In this document: positions 1 to 8,659 of the stretch, piece by piece
How the letters are laid out: each line of letters begins with the position of its first letter
Position numbering within the stretch: the first letter of the stretch is position 1
Assembly: GCA_020444905.1 (NCBI GenBank)
Contig: JAGRHQ010000008.1
Location: 1 to 42,034, forward strand
DNA length: 42,034 nucleotides
Origin: Candidatus Competibacteraceae bacterium
Lineage (GTDB): Bacteria > Pseudomonadota > Gammaproteobacteria > Competibacterales > Competibacteraceae
Reading direction: 5' to 3'
Position numbers and translations under genes: made by a program
Notes under the pieces: generated by a model
What the model saw: the letters and a program-made list of their open reading frames with translations, nothing else
Database searches by the model: none
What the model was told of the DNA's origin: nothing

Positions 1-2
1 AA

Positions 3-884
3 GCCTTGTTGATGGCGTGCGCACTGGGGTTTGGTCTGAGCGCTGAAAGCATGGCCGGCGATATCAACATCACTGACGGCAACTTGCAAGACTGGGGATT
101 ATTCACCAATAGCAGTGGCCGTCAACCGTGGACGCCAGAGGGCAATCCAAACGATAAGAATGGCTTTGGCCAATACGTGCATGATGGTCTCACGATTTAC
201 TATACCTTTGAGGACTACACCGGTGGTAGTAACGGACGCGTTGATCCTGGTTACGGTGGCCAAGCCTACGACGCCGAGGCGCTTTATGTGACTTGGGATG
301 CCGATAATCTTTATATTGCCCTGGTCACCGGCCATAACCCGAACACCAAGCAAAATCCTCCTGGAGCTTATAGTGCTGGAGATTTCGCGCTGAATTTCTG
401 GAGCGGCGCGAATGACGGCATTTACGATTTTGGCATTCGCACCCCCCATAATTTCAACTCCAGTAGTAATCCAGATAACATCGGCCTATTCACCACTAAT
501 GTATATGAAACGACCAACGATGATTGGCTGAAAGACCCGCTTTGGAACACTGAAGCAGTAACGTCGCTGGACATATCCAAATCGCCGGATAAAGTGGGTT
601 CAGCGGCGATGAAAGTAACCAAGTTGCCCGGTGTCCTCGACATTGGTCCTGGCCCTGCCAGCGATTCACACTGGCTCTACGAAGTCAGTGTTGACAAGAG
701 CATTTTTGGCGATGCGTTCACCAAATACACCGATCTGGATATTAGCTGGACCATGAACTGCGCCAATGACGTGATCACGGTTCGGGATGATATTCCAACG
801 ATCGACGAACCGCCAGTTTGGGCGTTGCTGGGTTCGACCCTACCCGCAGTGTTCTGGCGTCGGCGTCGTCCTGCAATGCGCTAA
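3..884 (+). CDS. PEP-CTERM-like secreted protein, 5' end missing
   Basis: The reading frame is open to the window edge, so the true start lies upstream. The visible N-terminus (LLMACALGFGLSAESMA, then GD) looks like the hydrophobic core and cleavage site of a signal peptide. The C-terminus has the three-part layout of a PEP-CTERM sorting signal: a short Pro-Glu motif, here DEPP instead of the usual PEP, a hydrophobic stretch (VWALLGSTLPAVFW) and an RRRR cluster. By family knowledge such proteins are exported by Sec and processed by an exosortase. The central ~240 residues are rich in Gly, Asn, Asp and aromatics with repeated DADNLYIAL-type strands, suggesting a beta-rich exported domain; I do not recognise a catalytic motif. 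A strong terminator follows. The prsT gene at 9.9 kb supports a PEP-CTERM system, but no exosortase is in the window. Confidence 0.72.
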   Translation, partial: ALLMACALGFGLSAESMAGDINITDGNLQDWGLFTNSSGRQPWTPEGNPNDKNGFGQYVHDGLTIYYTFEDYTGGSNGRVDPGYGGQAYDAEALYVTWDADNLYIALVTGHNPNTKQNPPGAYSAGDFALNFWSGANDGIYDFGIRTPHNFNSSSNPDNIGLFTTNVYETTNDDWLKDPLWNTEAVTSLDISKSPDKVGSAAMKVTKLPGVLDIGPGPASDSHWLYEVSVDKSIFGDAFTKYTDLDISWTMNCANDVITVRDDIPTIDEPPVWALLGSTLPAVFWRRRRPAMR

Positions 885-901
885 GCCGCAATTTCATCCA
901 A

Positions 902-955
902 GACGGGCGCGGGCGCGGCTCATCATCGGCCACCGCCGCGCCCGTCGGCTTTTTT
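902..955 (+). terminator. Rho-independent terminator of the PEP-CTERM-like gene
   Basis: A perfect 11-bp GC-rich stem (902-912 GACGGGCGCGG with 936-946 CCGCGCCCGTC) with a ~23-nt loop is followed by GGCTTTTTT ending at about 955. It lies just after the stop codon of the upstream + strand gene. The T-run exists only on the + strand, so it does not obviously terminate the converging trpB-like gene, whose stop codon touches the T-run. Confidence 0.8.
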
Positions 956-2319
956 CACGCCGCCACCGACGGTAATCCCGCCAAGGCCATCGCCAGTTCA
1001 GCCTCGTCATAGCTCTGATCGGTCAAATTACCAGCAAAGTAATCCATATAGGCTTGCATATCGAAATGACCGTGGCCACAGAGATTGAACAGAATCGCCC
1101 GGCTCACGCCTTCTTCCTTGCAACGCAGCGCCTCGTCAATCGCTCCCTTCACCGCATGATTCGCCTCCGGGGCTGGCAGGATGCCCTCGGCGCGGGCGAA
1201 CTGTACGCCTGCCTCGAAGCAACCGAGTTGATGGTAGGCGCGGGCTTCGATCAACCCCAATTCCTTGACATGGCTGACCAGCGGCGCCATGCCGTGATAA
1301 CGCAGGCCACCGGCATGAAAACCAGGCGGAGTGAACGTTGAACCCAGTGTGTGCATCTTGGTCAACGGCGTCAGATGCGCGGTATCGCCAAAGTCGTAAG
1401 CGTATGGACCACGAGTCAGACTGGGACAGGCCACCGGTTCAACCGCGATGATGCGCGCTTTTCGACCACCACGCAGTTCGGCGCCAATAAACGGGAAGGC
1501 AATGCCGGCAAAGTTGGATCCGCCGCCCGTGCAACCAACGACTACATCGGGATAGTCATTGGCCATTTCCAGTTGCGCCAGGGCTTCCAGACCCACCACT
1601 GTCTGATGCAACAAAACGTGATTGAGCACCGAACCCAGCGCGTATTTGGTGTCGTCGCGTTGCACAGCGACTTCGACCGCCTCGGAGATCGCGATGCCCA
1701 GGCTACCCGGATGATCAGGCCGCTGGGCCAGAATCGCTCGCCCCGAGGCGGTTTCCTCGGATGGAGAAGCGACGCAGCGCGCACCATAAGTTTCCATTAA
1801 GGCCCGACGATAGGGTTTCTGATTGTAGGAAACCCGCACCATAAACACCTGCACGTCAATACCGAACAAGGCCCCAGCGAACGCCAGTGAAGAACCCCAT
1901 TGCCCGGCGCCAGTTTCCGTGGCGATCCGTCTAATACCGGCTTCCTTGTTGTAAAAGGCTTGCGCAACCGCAGTGTTAGGTTTGTGACTGCCCGCCGGGC
2001 TGACGCCTTCGTATTTGTAGTAAATCCTTGCCGGAGTGTCGAGCGCCCTCTCCAGACGGCGGGCGCGATACAGCGGACTGGGCCGCCATTGCCGGTAAAT
2101 ATCGCGCACCGGTTTCGGGATTTCAATGTCCCGCTCACTGGCAACCTCCTGCTGGATCAACGCCATGGGAAACAGCGGCGCCAGATCATCCGGGCCAATC
2201 GGTTGCAGGGTGCCGGGATGCAAAACCGGCGGCGGCGGCGCAGGTAAATCGGCAACCAGATTGTACCAGAATTTAGGCATCCGGGTTTCGTCGAGCACGT
2301 ATTTGACGGATTCAGTCAT
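955..2319 (-). CDS. trpB2: TrpB2-type tryptophan synthase beta-like PLP enzyme
   Basis: This 454-aa protein matches the TrpB2 (TrpB-related) group of fold-type II PLP enzymes, which are longer than the ~400-aa TrpB1. The PLP lysine is in GSHKPN (K113), and the phosphate-binding loop appears as GCTGGGSN. The TrpB2-type N-terminal extension ([19 protein letters not shown]) is present. The expected reaction is condensation of indole with serine to give tryptophan, possibly with free indole rather than as a TrpA partner; no trpA is adjacent. Transcription is from the minus strand, with AGGA upstream of the ATG. A 9-bp inverted repeat lies in the short leader. The substrate preference of TrpB2 enzymes is not readable from sequence. 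Confidence 0.88.
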   Translation of the reverse strand: MTESVKYVLDETRMPKFWYNLVADLPAPPPPVLHPGTLQPIGPDDLAPLFPMALIQQEVASERDIEIPKPVRDIYRQWRPSPLYRARRLERALDTPARIYYKYEGVSPAGSHKPNTAVAQAFYNKEAGIRRIATETGAGQWGSSLAFAGALFGIDVQVFMVRVSYNQKPYRRALMETYGARCVASPSEETASGRAILAQRPDHPGSLGIAISEAVEVAVQRDDTKYALGSVLNHVLLHQTVVGLEALAQLEMANDYPDVVVGCTGGGSNFAGIAFPFIGAELRGGRKARIIAVEPVACPSLTRGPYAYDFGDTAHLTPLTKMHTLGSTFTPPGFHAGGLRYHGMAPLVSHVKELGLIEARAYHQLGCFEAGVQFARAEGILPAPEANHAVKGAIDEALRCKEEGVSRAILFNLCGHGHFDMQAYMDYFAGNLTDQSYDEAELAMALAGLPSVAA

Positions 2320-2339
2320 GTCGGTTCCTGAAAAGGCAT

Positions 2340-2386
2340 CCGCCCTGTGGGCGGTTCGGGTTGCTCCCGCTCGCCGGACAGGGCGG
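2340..2386 (-). promoter_or_regulatory. Inverted repeat in the leader of the trpB2 gene
   Basis: CCGCCCTGT (2340-2348) is perfectly complementary to ACAGGGCGG (2378-2386). The hairpin lies about 20 bp upstream of the trpB2 ATG on the minus strand, where it would form in the 5' untranslated RNA. No T-run follows, so it is not a classic terminator. An operator or an RNA structure affecting translation are both possible. Confidence 0.4.
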
Positions 2387-2461
2387 GTCTTGAAAGTTTG
2401 ATGCGCGCTGCCGGAAGCGCCAACTTCATTTTAGCGCAAGTTCGACAGAGACGAGTATAGA

Positions 2462-2482
2462 GGCATCAGGCATCAGGCATCA
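2462..2482. repeat. Three tandem copies of GGCATCA
   Basis: The 7-bp unit GGCATCA occurs three times head to tail in the 226-bp gap between the UbiB-like gene and trpB2. It is short and perfect and lies outside coding sequence. It could be simple slippage; no function is apparent. Confidence 0.7.
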
Positions 2483-2545
2483 GGAACGGAAACAGGAAGT
2501 TGCTCCTGAATTTATCCGGCTTGCATGTGGAAAGACCACAAGCGC

Positions 2546-4198
2546 TTAGTCCCCGCGCCAGTAAATCCACCATCCGGCAAACAACAATCCGCCACCCACC
2601 AGCCAGCCTTCCGATTGGAGCAGGATGAGCACCCCGCCGATAATACAGGCGGCGGCGACAATGGCGCCGCGCAACCCGACCAGTGTGTGTTGTGTGGAAG
2701 ACACTGACGGAGTTGATTCCAACCGATGACCGGATTGCACTAGCAACTCTGGCAATCGACTGGCTAAATCCAGGAGTTCCGGGCCATTACGCCATAATTC
2801 CCGTCCGAAACGTTTTAACTGAAACTGTTCGCGGAAAATGCGCTCGATGTGGGTCCGGGAAATCGCCACCACATCCAGCTCAGGTTCGACCATCCGCCCC
2901 ACCCCTTCAAAAGTGACCAGCGCCTTGACCATCAGCACCAGATCGACCCGGAAATACATGCAGTGGCGGCCCCCCAAACGCATTGATTCCAGGATGAGTC
3001 GAGCAATGCTGAACTCGCCACGAGCGGCGCGCAGTAAAAAGCGCTGTGACAGTTCCACAACCGAACGCCGGAAGCCAGCCAGATCACCGCCGCCCGGTCC
3101 TGGCCGGGCAATTTCGCAAAGATGTTGGGCCGCTTTATCGATATCGCCATTGACCAGCGAATAGTAGTAGTACAGCAATCGCCGGCGGGTTTGCTCCTCA
3201 AAGCGTCCAACCATGCCTAGGTCAATAAAGCCGATCCGTAAGGGCGGTCCTGGTAAAATCAGTAGATTGCCGGCGTGCAAGTCAGCATGAAAGAACCCAT
3301 GCTGGTACAGCATCCGCAAAATGGCTCGCGCCCCCAAGTGAGCAATCTGCATCCGCTCTGAATCCTCCAATGCGAAGGTCGCCGGCGCTCCTGGTTTGAA
3401 CCCGTTCAGAAACTCCATCGTTAACACACTGTCGGTGCTGAGTTCCCGATGCATGACCGGAAACACGATCGCTGGATCCTGCTCAAACTGGGCAGTAAAA
3501 ATATCGCCGTTATCCGCTTCGACAGTCAAATCCAGTTCGCGAGTCGTATAACTACGAAACTCCTCGATAATGGCAAGGATCTCGTACTGGGGTATGAACG
3601 GTTTCAGCACCACGCCCAGCCAACCTAATAATCGAAGATCCACCAACACCAACTCGCGCACCCCAGGTTTAAGCACCTTAACTACGACCGCCTGCCCATC
3701 GCGGGTTGTAGCGCGATGGACTTGGGCCAGCGATGCCGAACCTAAGGGCTGTTCCTCAATGTGGAGAAACAACTCGGTCAAGGGGCGCTCCAGCTCAGCT
3801 TCGATCAAGGCGCGAATGATTGAAAAAGATACAGCTGGCGCCTGATCGAACAGATTTTTCAATTCATCCGTAATGGCGTGTGGTAACATATCTTCACGAA
3901 CCGCCAGAATCTGGCCAAGCTTAATGTAAGTCGGTCCGAGCCGCTCCAGACGGTAGCGCAGTTGAGTCGCAAACGACAGATCGACCAGCTCAGAATCAAG
4001 CCCGCGCTCCACTAAGGCCGCCGCCAACCGGAGCGGCCAGTGGCTACGGCGATGCCGCCATTCCGGAGGCAGACTGCGAGCGTGGGCTAATAAACCGCCC
4101 CCCAGTAAACCGAGTAACTGATGAATGACGGTCAGCAAACGCCGTAATAACCACCGACGACGCGCCGGGAATCGCATAGGGGCTGTTGGGATTGACAT
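2546..4198 (-). CDS. ubiB: UbiB/AarF (ABC1, ADCK) family atypical kinase-like protein
   Basis: A 550-aa member of the ABC1/AarF/UbiB family. Diagnostic segments are LGPTYIKLGQ (KxGQ motif, residues ~88-96), the small-residue nucleotide loop PLGSASLAQVHRA (~151-163), the ATP-site lysine in VVVKVLKPG (K174), the catalytic-loop equivalent HADLHAGNLL and the metal-site IGFIDLG. Two hydrophobic segments at the C-terminus (IVAAACIIGGVLILL and VGGGLLFAGWWIYW) predict the membrane anchor typical of UbiB. By family knowledge it supports ubiquinone biosynthesis or handling as an ATPase. It is not beside ubiE/ubiJ here, so a paralogue is possible and the symbol is tentative. It is divergent from the AAA-FHA gene, with 41 bp between the start codons. 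Confidence 0.82.
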   Translation of the reverse strand: MSIPTAPMRFPARRRWLLRRLLTVIHQLLGLLGGGLLAHARSLPPEWRHRRSHWPLRLAAALVERGLDSELVDLSFATQLRYRLERLGPTYIKLGQILAVREDMLPHAITDELKNLFDQAPAVSFSIIRALIEAELERPLTELFLHIEEQPLGSASLAQVHRATTRDGQAVVVKVLKPGVRELVLVDLRLLGWLGVVLKPFIPQYEILAIIEEFRSYTTRELDLTVEADNGDIFTAQFEQDPAIVFPVMHRELSTDSVLTMEFLNGFKPGAPATFALEDSERMQIAHLGARAILRMLYQHGFFHADLHAGNLLILPGPPLRIGFIDLGMVGRFEEQTRRRLLYYYYSLVNGDIDKAAQHLCEIARPGPGGGDLAGFRRSVVELSQRFLLRAARGEFSIARLILESMRLGGRHCMYFRVDLVLMVKALVTFEGVGRMVEPELDVVAISRTHIERIFREQFQLKRFGRELWRNGPELLDLASRLPELLVQSGHRLESTPSVSSTQHTLVGLRGAIVAAACIIGGVLILLQSEGWLVGGGLLFAGWWIYWRGD

Positions 4199-4239
4199 AA
4201 GCGTCGTAAACTTGCGAGTAGCGACTGGCGGGAGGGGAT

Positions 4240-6984
4240 ATGCAAACCACCAATACCGGCTCTGATCATCAGCCCTTCGAACCGAAGGAGCTTAAGCGTT
4301 TTTATCATAATGCCACTTTTGATGCTGCTTGCGAGGATATCCTGAAGGGCATTCGGGAACGAAGAGGCATTATTCTGCTGACAGGAGAAGCCGGTGTCGG
4401 CAAGACGCTGGTGTTGCGTCATTGCATGGCGGAAGCCAGCGATGTCCACTTTGTGCTACTGACCAACGCCAGCCTCGACTTTCCTGATATTCTGAATTAC
4501 CTGTGCGCCCATCTGGAATTACCGGTTGACCATCTGGACGCCGGTCAGCAAAGCCGATTGCTGCTGGATATGCTGGCGGCATGCGCGCGCCGCGATCAGA
4601 TTGTCGCGCTGTTAATTGACGACGCTCACCATCTGCGCCTTGGCGTTTTGCGCCGTCTGTACGATTTCGTGGAGATGCCCGCAGTCCCCGCGCATCGTCT
4701 GCAAGTCGTACTGACCGGATTGCCGGATATCGAAGGCAAACTGCGCCAACCCGAGCTGCACCAACTCCAGACCAGCATTGCGGTGCGCTGTCGCCTCGGC
4801 ATCCTGAGCGATCAGGAAATGGAAAAATTTATTCGTCACCAGTTTGAAACCGCCGAGCACTGGGATGGTAGCCCGCCCCCGGATGCGGTGACTGAGCGCA
4901 TCGCCCAATATTGTCAAGGCATTCCACGCGCTATCGTCATGCTCTGCGATACCTTGCTGCTGTTTGCGAGCCTGGAAGCCGGTGGGGAAATTACCCCGGC
5001 GCTGGTTGATGAAGCGGCCCGAAGTTGTTTTCTGAATGAACCTGCCCAAAAATCGCTGGCGTCGAATGCTGATAATCCGCTAGACGCGACTGAGGCGATG
5101 CCTTCCTTGCCGGACGACAATAAGGGGGAATTTGATCTGGATTTTCCCGATCTGGGCCTGAGTTTCGATTTCGATCTGGAAGAAACTCTGAAGACAGATG
5201 CAAACAGTCCGGTCGAATCGGCGCCGGACGAAACGGTTCTCGTCCTACCCTCAGACGAGACCTTGCCACCAACACAGCTGGTCATCGAAGAAACGCCAGT
5301 ACCGCTGCTAGATCTGCCTCCCGCCAGCAAACCGACCGGGACCGACGCCGAACCGCGAAAGACAACCGCTATGTCGCCGTCCCTGCGCGAATTCGCTAAC
5401 CTGCTCAGCGACCTGGGAGTAAAACAGGATCGCAAGGAGGCCCAGGACCGTGAAGCGCTACAGTATTTTCGAAACCGGTATCTGCGCTGGCTGCACGACA
5501 GTGATTCAGTGCAACGGGATGAACACGAGCGAAGATTTGCGCGGTTGCAGGAAACTCGACAACCCGTGCTGATCGGTTTGGCAACCGCGACTCCGGTATT
5601 ACCTGGGCGAAATGGCGTGCTCTGCGCCTTGCTTATTAATCCTACCTGGTGGCTGTACCGGGAAATCCAGTTGCATGTGCGCAGTCCTGATCTGGTTTTC
5701 GCTCAGGATGGGCAAGCACCCTCGGTCCGGTTGCTGGATGGCCGTGACGCTCAACCGGTTTATCTTGATTATCGTCTACTCCATACAGAACCGGCGCGAG
5801 CAACGCTCTGGCTGGAACTCGAACTCTGCGATCATCGCGGAGAATGGTCGGTTTACGCGAACCGGTTGGAGATTCGCCTGGATTTTTCGCCGGGAAGCCA
5901 GGAAAATCTCAAGATGGAAGCTGGATCAGGCGTTGAACCTGCCTGTGATCGGTTCTGGCCGGATCTTCCGATGGCTGGATCGGATGCTGGAGTATGGCTG
6001 TCGGGTGCGACAGAGAGCGGAAATCTGGCCTGTACCCTCCTGCTCGAACTGGAAGACAATCCCGAACATACTCACCACCTGCGCGCAGCCAACGAACAGA
6101 CGCTGAGCCGGGGCACCCCGCTGACCCGGGCTTTGTTGTTGGCTGCTGATCCGACGCAGGCTCCAGCGCGCATCGAATTGGTCTCTCGTCCTTTTATGAT
6201 TTTTGGTCGACAGAGCGCTGCTGCCGGAGCTGGATTTGGCGATTTCACGTTGGGTTTCATCCCGAAATACAGTCGGATTTCCCGCTTGCATTGTGTGGTC
6301 TGTGCGTTGGGCGATCAACTAGCGTTGATGGCGGTCAGCGATCACGGTCATACCTATACGGGGCGCAACGGCCAACGGCTGGATCGCGGGTGCTGGGAAA
6401 TACTGGAAACGGATGATGTAGTCGATGTTTGCGACTTGTACCACTTGCGACTCTCTGTGGCTTGGGATCATAAAAAAGAGCGTGAGACGCTGGAGTGGGA
6501 TCCCCAGGAGCCGCGCGACCGCTTCGGCCACTATCTGCTGGAACTGGTTGAGGTGCTGCGTCAACGCGACCAGCAGGCCGACAACAATGAATTGCGAGTC
6601 AATCTCCGCAACCGTTACCTCCACTTGATGCGCATGCAGGATCGGGTAGCCGAACTGAATGGTGTCGGTAATCCCGGCGCGTTGCATTATGCCCGCTTCG
6701 AACGCGATGACGCGGCCCACCAGCAGGTCGTGCACTACTATGTGCCCAAGTGGCTGCCCATTGGCGCTTCCCCACAGGATGGTTTGCATATCAACGCGCC
6801 GGATGTGATCCCTCATCATGCGGAATTATTATTTCGGGACGGCATGTACTGGATCCAGAATCTGGGGGCATCGGGTTCGGTGCAGGTCGGCTGCCACGGG
6901 TTGGCGACCAATGAGGTGCTGGCGTTGGAGACCGGCGATTCGCTGGCGATTGGTTCGGCGCGGTTCACGTTCGAGGGGTATTAG
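4240..6984 (+). CDS. ExeA-like AAA ATPase fused to two FHA-like domains
   Basis: This 914-aa protein has three visible parts. Residues ~1-270 are an ExeA/GspA-like AAA ATPase with Walker A GEAGVGKT (K55) and Walker B ALLIDDAHH (~123-131). An acidic, Pro-rich linker (~285-375, with DLDFPDLGLSFDFDLEE) follows. The C-terminal part carries two FHA-like domains: ~650-740, with FGRQ and SRISRLHCVV matching the GR...SRxH core, and ~836-914, with PHHAELLFRDGMYWIQNLG and SVQVG. Two helical segments share RNRYL (~473-477 and ~788-792), each ahead of beta-rich sequence, suggesting an internal duplication. FHA domains bind phosphothreonine, so an ATPase driven by phospho-signalling at the envelope is possible, but the function is unknown. 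The second FHA lacks the GR motif and may be scaffold only. The stop codon lies inside a 15-bp inverted repeat. Confidence 0.8.
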   Translation: MQTTNTGSDHQPFEPKELKRFYHNATFDAACEDILKGIRERRGIILLTGEAGVGKTLVLRHCMAEASDVHFVLLTNASLDFPDILNYLCAHLELPVDHLDAGQQSRLLLDMLAACARRDQIVALLIDDAHHLRLGVLRRLYDFVEMPAVPAHRLQVVLTGLPDIEGKLRQPELHQLQTSIAVRCRLGILSDQEMEKFIRHQFETAEHWDGSPPPDAVTERIAQYCQGIPRAIVMLCDTLLLFASLEAGGEITPALVDEAARSCFLNEPAQKSLASNADNPLDATEAMPSLPDDNKGEFDLDFPDLGLSFDFDLEETLKTDANSPVESAPDETVLVLPSDETLPPTQLVIEETPVPLLDLPPASKPTGTDAEPRKTTAMSPSLREFANLLSDLGVKQDRKEAQDREALQYFRNRYLRWLHDSDSVQRDEHERRFARLQETRQPVLIGLATATPVLPGRNGVLCALLINPTWWLYREIQLHVRSPDLVFAQDGQAPSVRLLDGRDAQPVYLDYRLLHTEPARATLWLELELCDHRGEWSVYANRLEIRLDFSPGSQENLKMEAGSGVEPACDRFWPDLPMAGSDAGVWLSGATESGNLACTLLLELEDNPEHTHHLRAANEQTLSRGTPLTRALLLAADPTQAPARIELVSRPFMIFGRQSAAAGAGFGDFTLGFIPKYSRISRLHCVVCALGDQLALMAVSDHGHTYTGRNGQRLDRGCWEILETDDVVDVCDLYHLRLSVAWDHKKERETLEWDPQEPRDRFGHYLLELVEVLRQRDQQADNNELRVNLRNRYLHLMRMQDRVAELNGVGNPGALHYARFERDDAAHQQVVHYYVPKWLPIGASPQDGLHINAPDVIPHHAELLFRDGMYWIQNLGASGSVQVGCHGLATNEVLALETGDSLAIGSARFTFEGY

Positions 6985-7014
6985 TCGCCGAGCACACATG
7001 GCGACTAATACCCC
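6975..7014. repeat. Perfect 15-bp inverted repeat over the AAA-FHA stop codon
   Basis: GGGGTATTAGTCGCC (6975-6989) and GGCGACTAATACCCC (7000-7014) are exact reverse complements around a 10-nt loop. The left arm contains the TAG stop of the AAA-FHA gene (6982-6984); the right arm abuts the response-regulator remnant. No T-run follows on either side, so it is not a standard intrinsic terminator. It could be an mRNA 3'-end stabiliser or a rearrangement scar. Confidence 0.85.
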
Positions 7015-7172
7015 AATATCAAGCACGACAACATGGTAAGGTTCTGACTCCCCCATGAATTCGGGGCGCCAACGCCATCCGTGGCGACATCCACCGCAAA
7101 TCCAGCCTGTTCCAGTTCAGTTCGCAAGCGATCGCCCGATAGCGTATCGTTTTCGACCAATAACAGGCGCAT
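7012..7172 (-). pseudogene. Truncated, frameshifted OmpR-type response regulator receiver
   Basis: From an ATG at 7172 the minus strand reads MRLLLVENDTLSGDRLRTEL and continues EQAGFAVDVATDG, a typical receiver-domain start (LLLVEND = first acidic pocket). The frame is lost at a run of five G (7050-7054, minus strand). Restoring one G gives NSWGESEPYHVVVLDIG, whose VVLDIG is the phospho-acceptor strand (Asp codon 7018-7020). Homology stops there, at the 15-bp inverted repeat; the rest of the receiver and the whole DNA-binding domain are absent. It is therefore a gene remnant and not a working regulator. The single-base shift could be a sequencing error, but the truncation could not. Confidence 0.75.
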
Positions 7173-7201
7173 GATGACGAATCCTGTTTTGGTGGAGTGT
7201 G

Positions 7202-8242
7202 TTAGTTTTCGGTCAGTAGACCGCCGGGAGTCGGCGGTAGCCTCGGCATAATTTGTTGCGGAAACGGGCCGTCTAATGCTCTGAGGAAAGCGACGATGTC
7301 CTGGATCTCAGCATCATTCAAATCTTTGTTAAGCTGGGTCTTGGCCATGACACGTACCGCTTCGTCGAGGCTTTTGACTGAACCGTTGTGGAAGTACGGC
7401 GCGGTGTAAGTCAGATTGCGCAGCGTCTGCACCCGCCACAAATATTTGTCCTCCTCCTTTTGAGTGACAGTGTAGCGGCCTGGATCCTCAGTCAGCTTGT
7501 ACTGGGTTTCGTATGGGCTGCCAGCGAAGACCGGGAATTTCATTAAGAAACCCTGACCCGCCGGCATGTTGGTGGAACCATTAAAAGCCGGACCGGAGTG
7601 ACAGGCCGTGCAACCGGTTTTGGCAAAGGCATCCATACCTCTAATCTGCTGCTCAGTCATGGCTTTTTTATCGCCCTTGACATAACGATCGTAAGCGCTG
7701 TTCGGCGTGATCAGGGTGCGCTCATAAGCTGCGATGGCTTTAGCCGCGTTGTCCATGGTTATAGCGTCTTTACCAAACGCTGCTTCGAAATAAGGTTGGT
7801 AACCGGGAATCGCCTGGATGCGGCCAATGGTGGCGTCCAGGTTCGGCATGCCCATTTCAATCGGATTAGCCGGCGGTCCTTTGGCCTGCTCTTCGAGAGA
7901 GGGCGCGCGGCCATCCCAAAACTGTGCTGAGTTGAACGCCGCATTCCAGACAGTTGGCGCGTTGCGACCGCCGACCTGCCCATGAACGCCTATGGACGTA
8001 GGCCGGTGATCATCGCCGCCCTCCATTACGTTGTGGCAAGAAAAGCAGGACACGGTGCCGGTTGAGGAAAAGCGGGTATCGAAATACAGCATCTTGCCAA
8101 GTGTGACCTTGGCTTCAGTGGTTGGATTATCCGCGGGATCGGGCGCTTTTTCGGGCAGCGCCGACCAGCGGCTGTCAGTAGCCGATACGGGTACGCTCAA
8201 GGTGGTCAAGCTAACTAGCAGATAGATCGCTGGTTTTCTCAT
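7202..8242 (-). CDS. ccpA: Di-haem cytochrome c peroxidase (CcpA/MauG family)
   Basis: A 346-aa periplasmic protein with an N-terminal signal peptide (cleavage likely after VSA, residue ~21) and two CxxCH haem sites, SCFSCHN and GCTACHS, spaced as in bacterial di-haem peroxidases. Further family segments are LGKMLYFDTRFS near the N-terminus, APTVWNAAFN, FWDGRAPSLEEQ and RNLTYTAPYFHNGSV. The expected reaction is reduction of H2O2 to water with electrons from small c-type cytochromes or the quinol pool. A sigma70-like promoter lies about 175 bp upstream. The upstream cytochrome b561 and PepSY genes share its strand and may belong to the same electron-transfer group, although a 417-bp gap separates them. 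Which haem is catalytic cannot be settled here. Confidence 0.93.
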   Translation of the reverse strand: MRKPAIYLLVSLTTLSVPVSATDSRWSALPEKAPDPADNPTTEAKVTLGKMLYFDTRFSSTGTVSCFSCHNVMEGGDDHRPTSIGVHGQVGGRNAPTVWNAAFNSAQFWDGRAPSLEEQAKGPPANPIEMGMPNLDATIGRIQAIPGYQPYFEAAFGKDAITMDNAAKAIAAYERTLITPNSAYDRYVKGDKKAMTEQQIRGMDAFAKTGCTACHSGPAFNGSTNMPAGQGFLMKFPVFAGSPYETQYKLTEDPGRYTVTQKEEDKYLWRVQTLRNLTYTAPYFHNGSVKSLDEAVRVMAKTQLNKDLNDAEIQDIVAFLRALDGPFPQQIMPRLPPTPGGLLTEN

Positions 8243-8659
8243 AACTGGATTCTTTAATCTTTAGTGGATATGAGGTTTCGTGAAAGAAATCCCTTAAGAA
8301 GTGGGTGGGTAGCCCGGCATTTTTCCGCATGGCTCGTTCTGTCTGGAGAAATGGTCATAAGGAAATTGACATAAGTTCTACTTTGTCGGATTTATATTTT
8401 TGATTTATTTAAATAATTATAATTCGATTTTGATCACAAGACAAGCTGGATGAGGCGGCCTACGAAAGAGACTTCCCCAGAGGCAGTAAAAAAACGCGAC
8501 CGCGGGTACAAAGGATGGTGGCTTGCTAGTCGGGATGGGTCCAGCAGCTCCTGGACTTTCGTGATCGCTTCAGAGGGCATTTCCGCCAATCACGCTGAAA
8601 ATATCACCAACATCGTCCATGATGTCGTAACTTTGTATAAAGTGGTAGCCTGCTGCGCT
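8243..8659. other. 417-bp gap upstream of the peroxidase gene
   Basis: No convincing gene is visible in this stretch. It holds the AT-rich promoter region of the peroxidase (about 8380-8444) and a short palindrome, GTCCAG (8539-8544) with CTGGAC (8551-8556). A + strand open frame from 8450 overlaps the 3' end of the cytochrome b gene and has no family features. I see no terminator with a T-run after the cytochrome b gene. Confidence 0.6.
8416..8444 (-). promoter_or_regulatory. Sigma70-like promoter of the cytochrome c peroxidase gene
   Basis: On the minus strand TTGTCT (-35, four of six consensus bases, at 8439-8444) is followed after exactly 17 bp by a perfect TATAAT (-10, at 8416-8421) in an AT-rich block. 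This places the start point roughly 170 bp before the peroxidase ATG, implying a long leader. The spacer contains TGATCA, but no proper FNR or CRP palindrome. Confidence 0.55.

Noticed and set aside
8420-8440. Possible FNR site in the peroxidase promoter
   Set aside because: On the minus strand TTG and ATCAA half-like elements are present but are separated by two bases rather than the four needed, so it does not fit the FNR palindrome.
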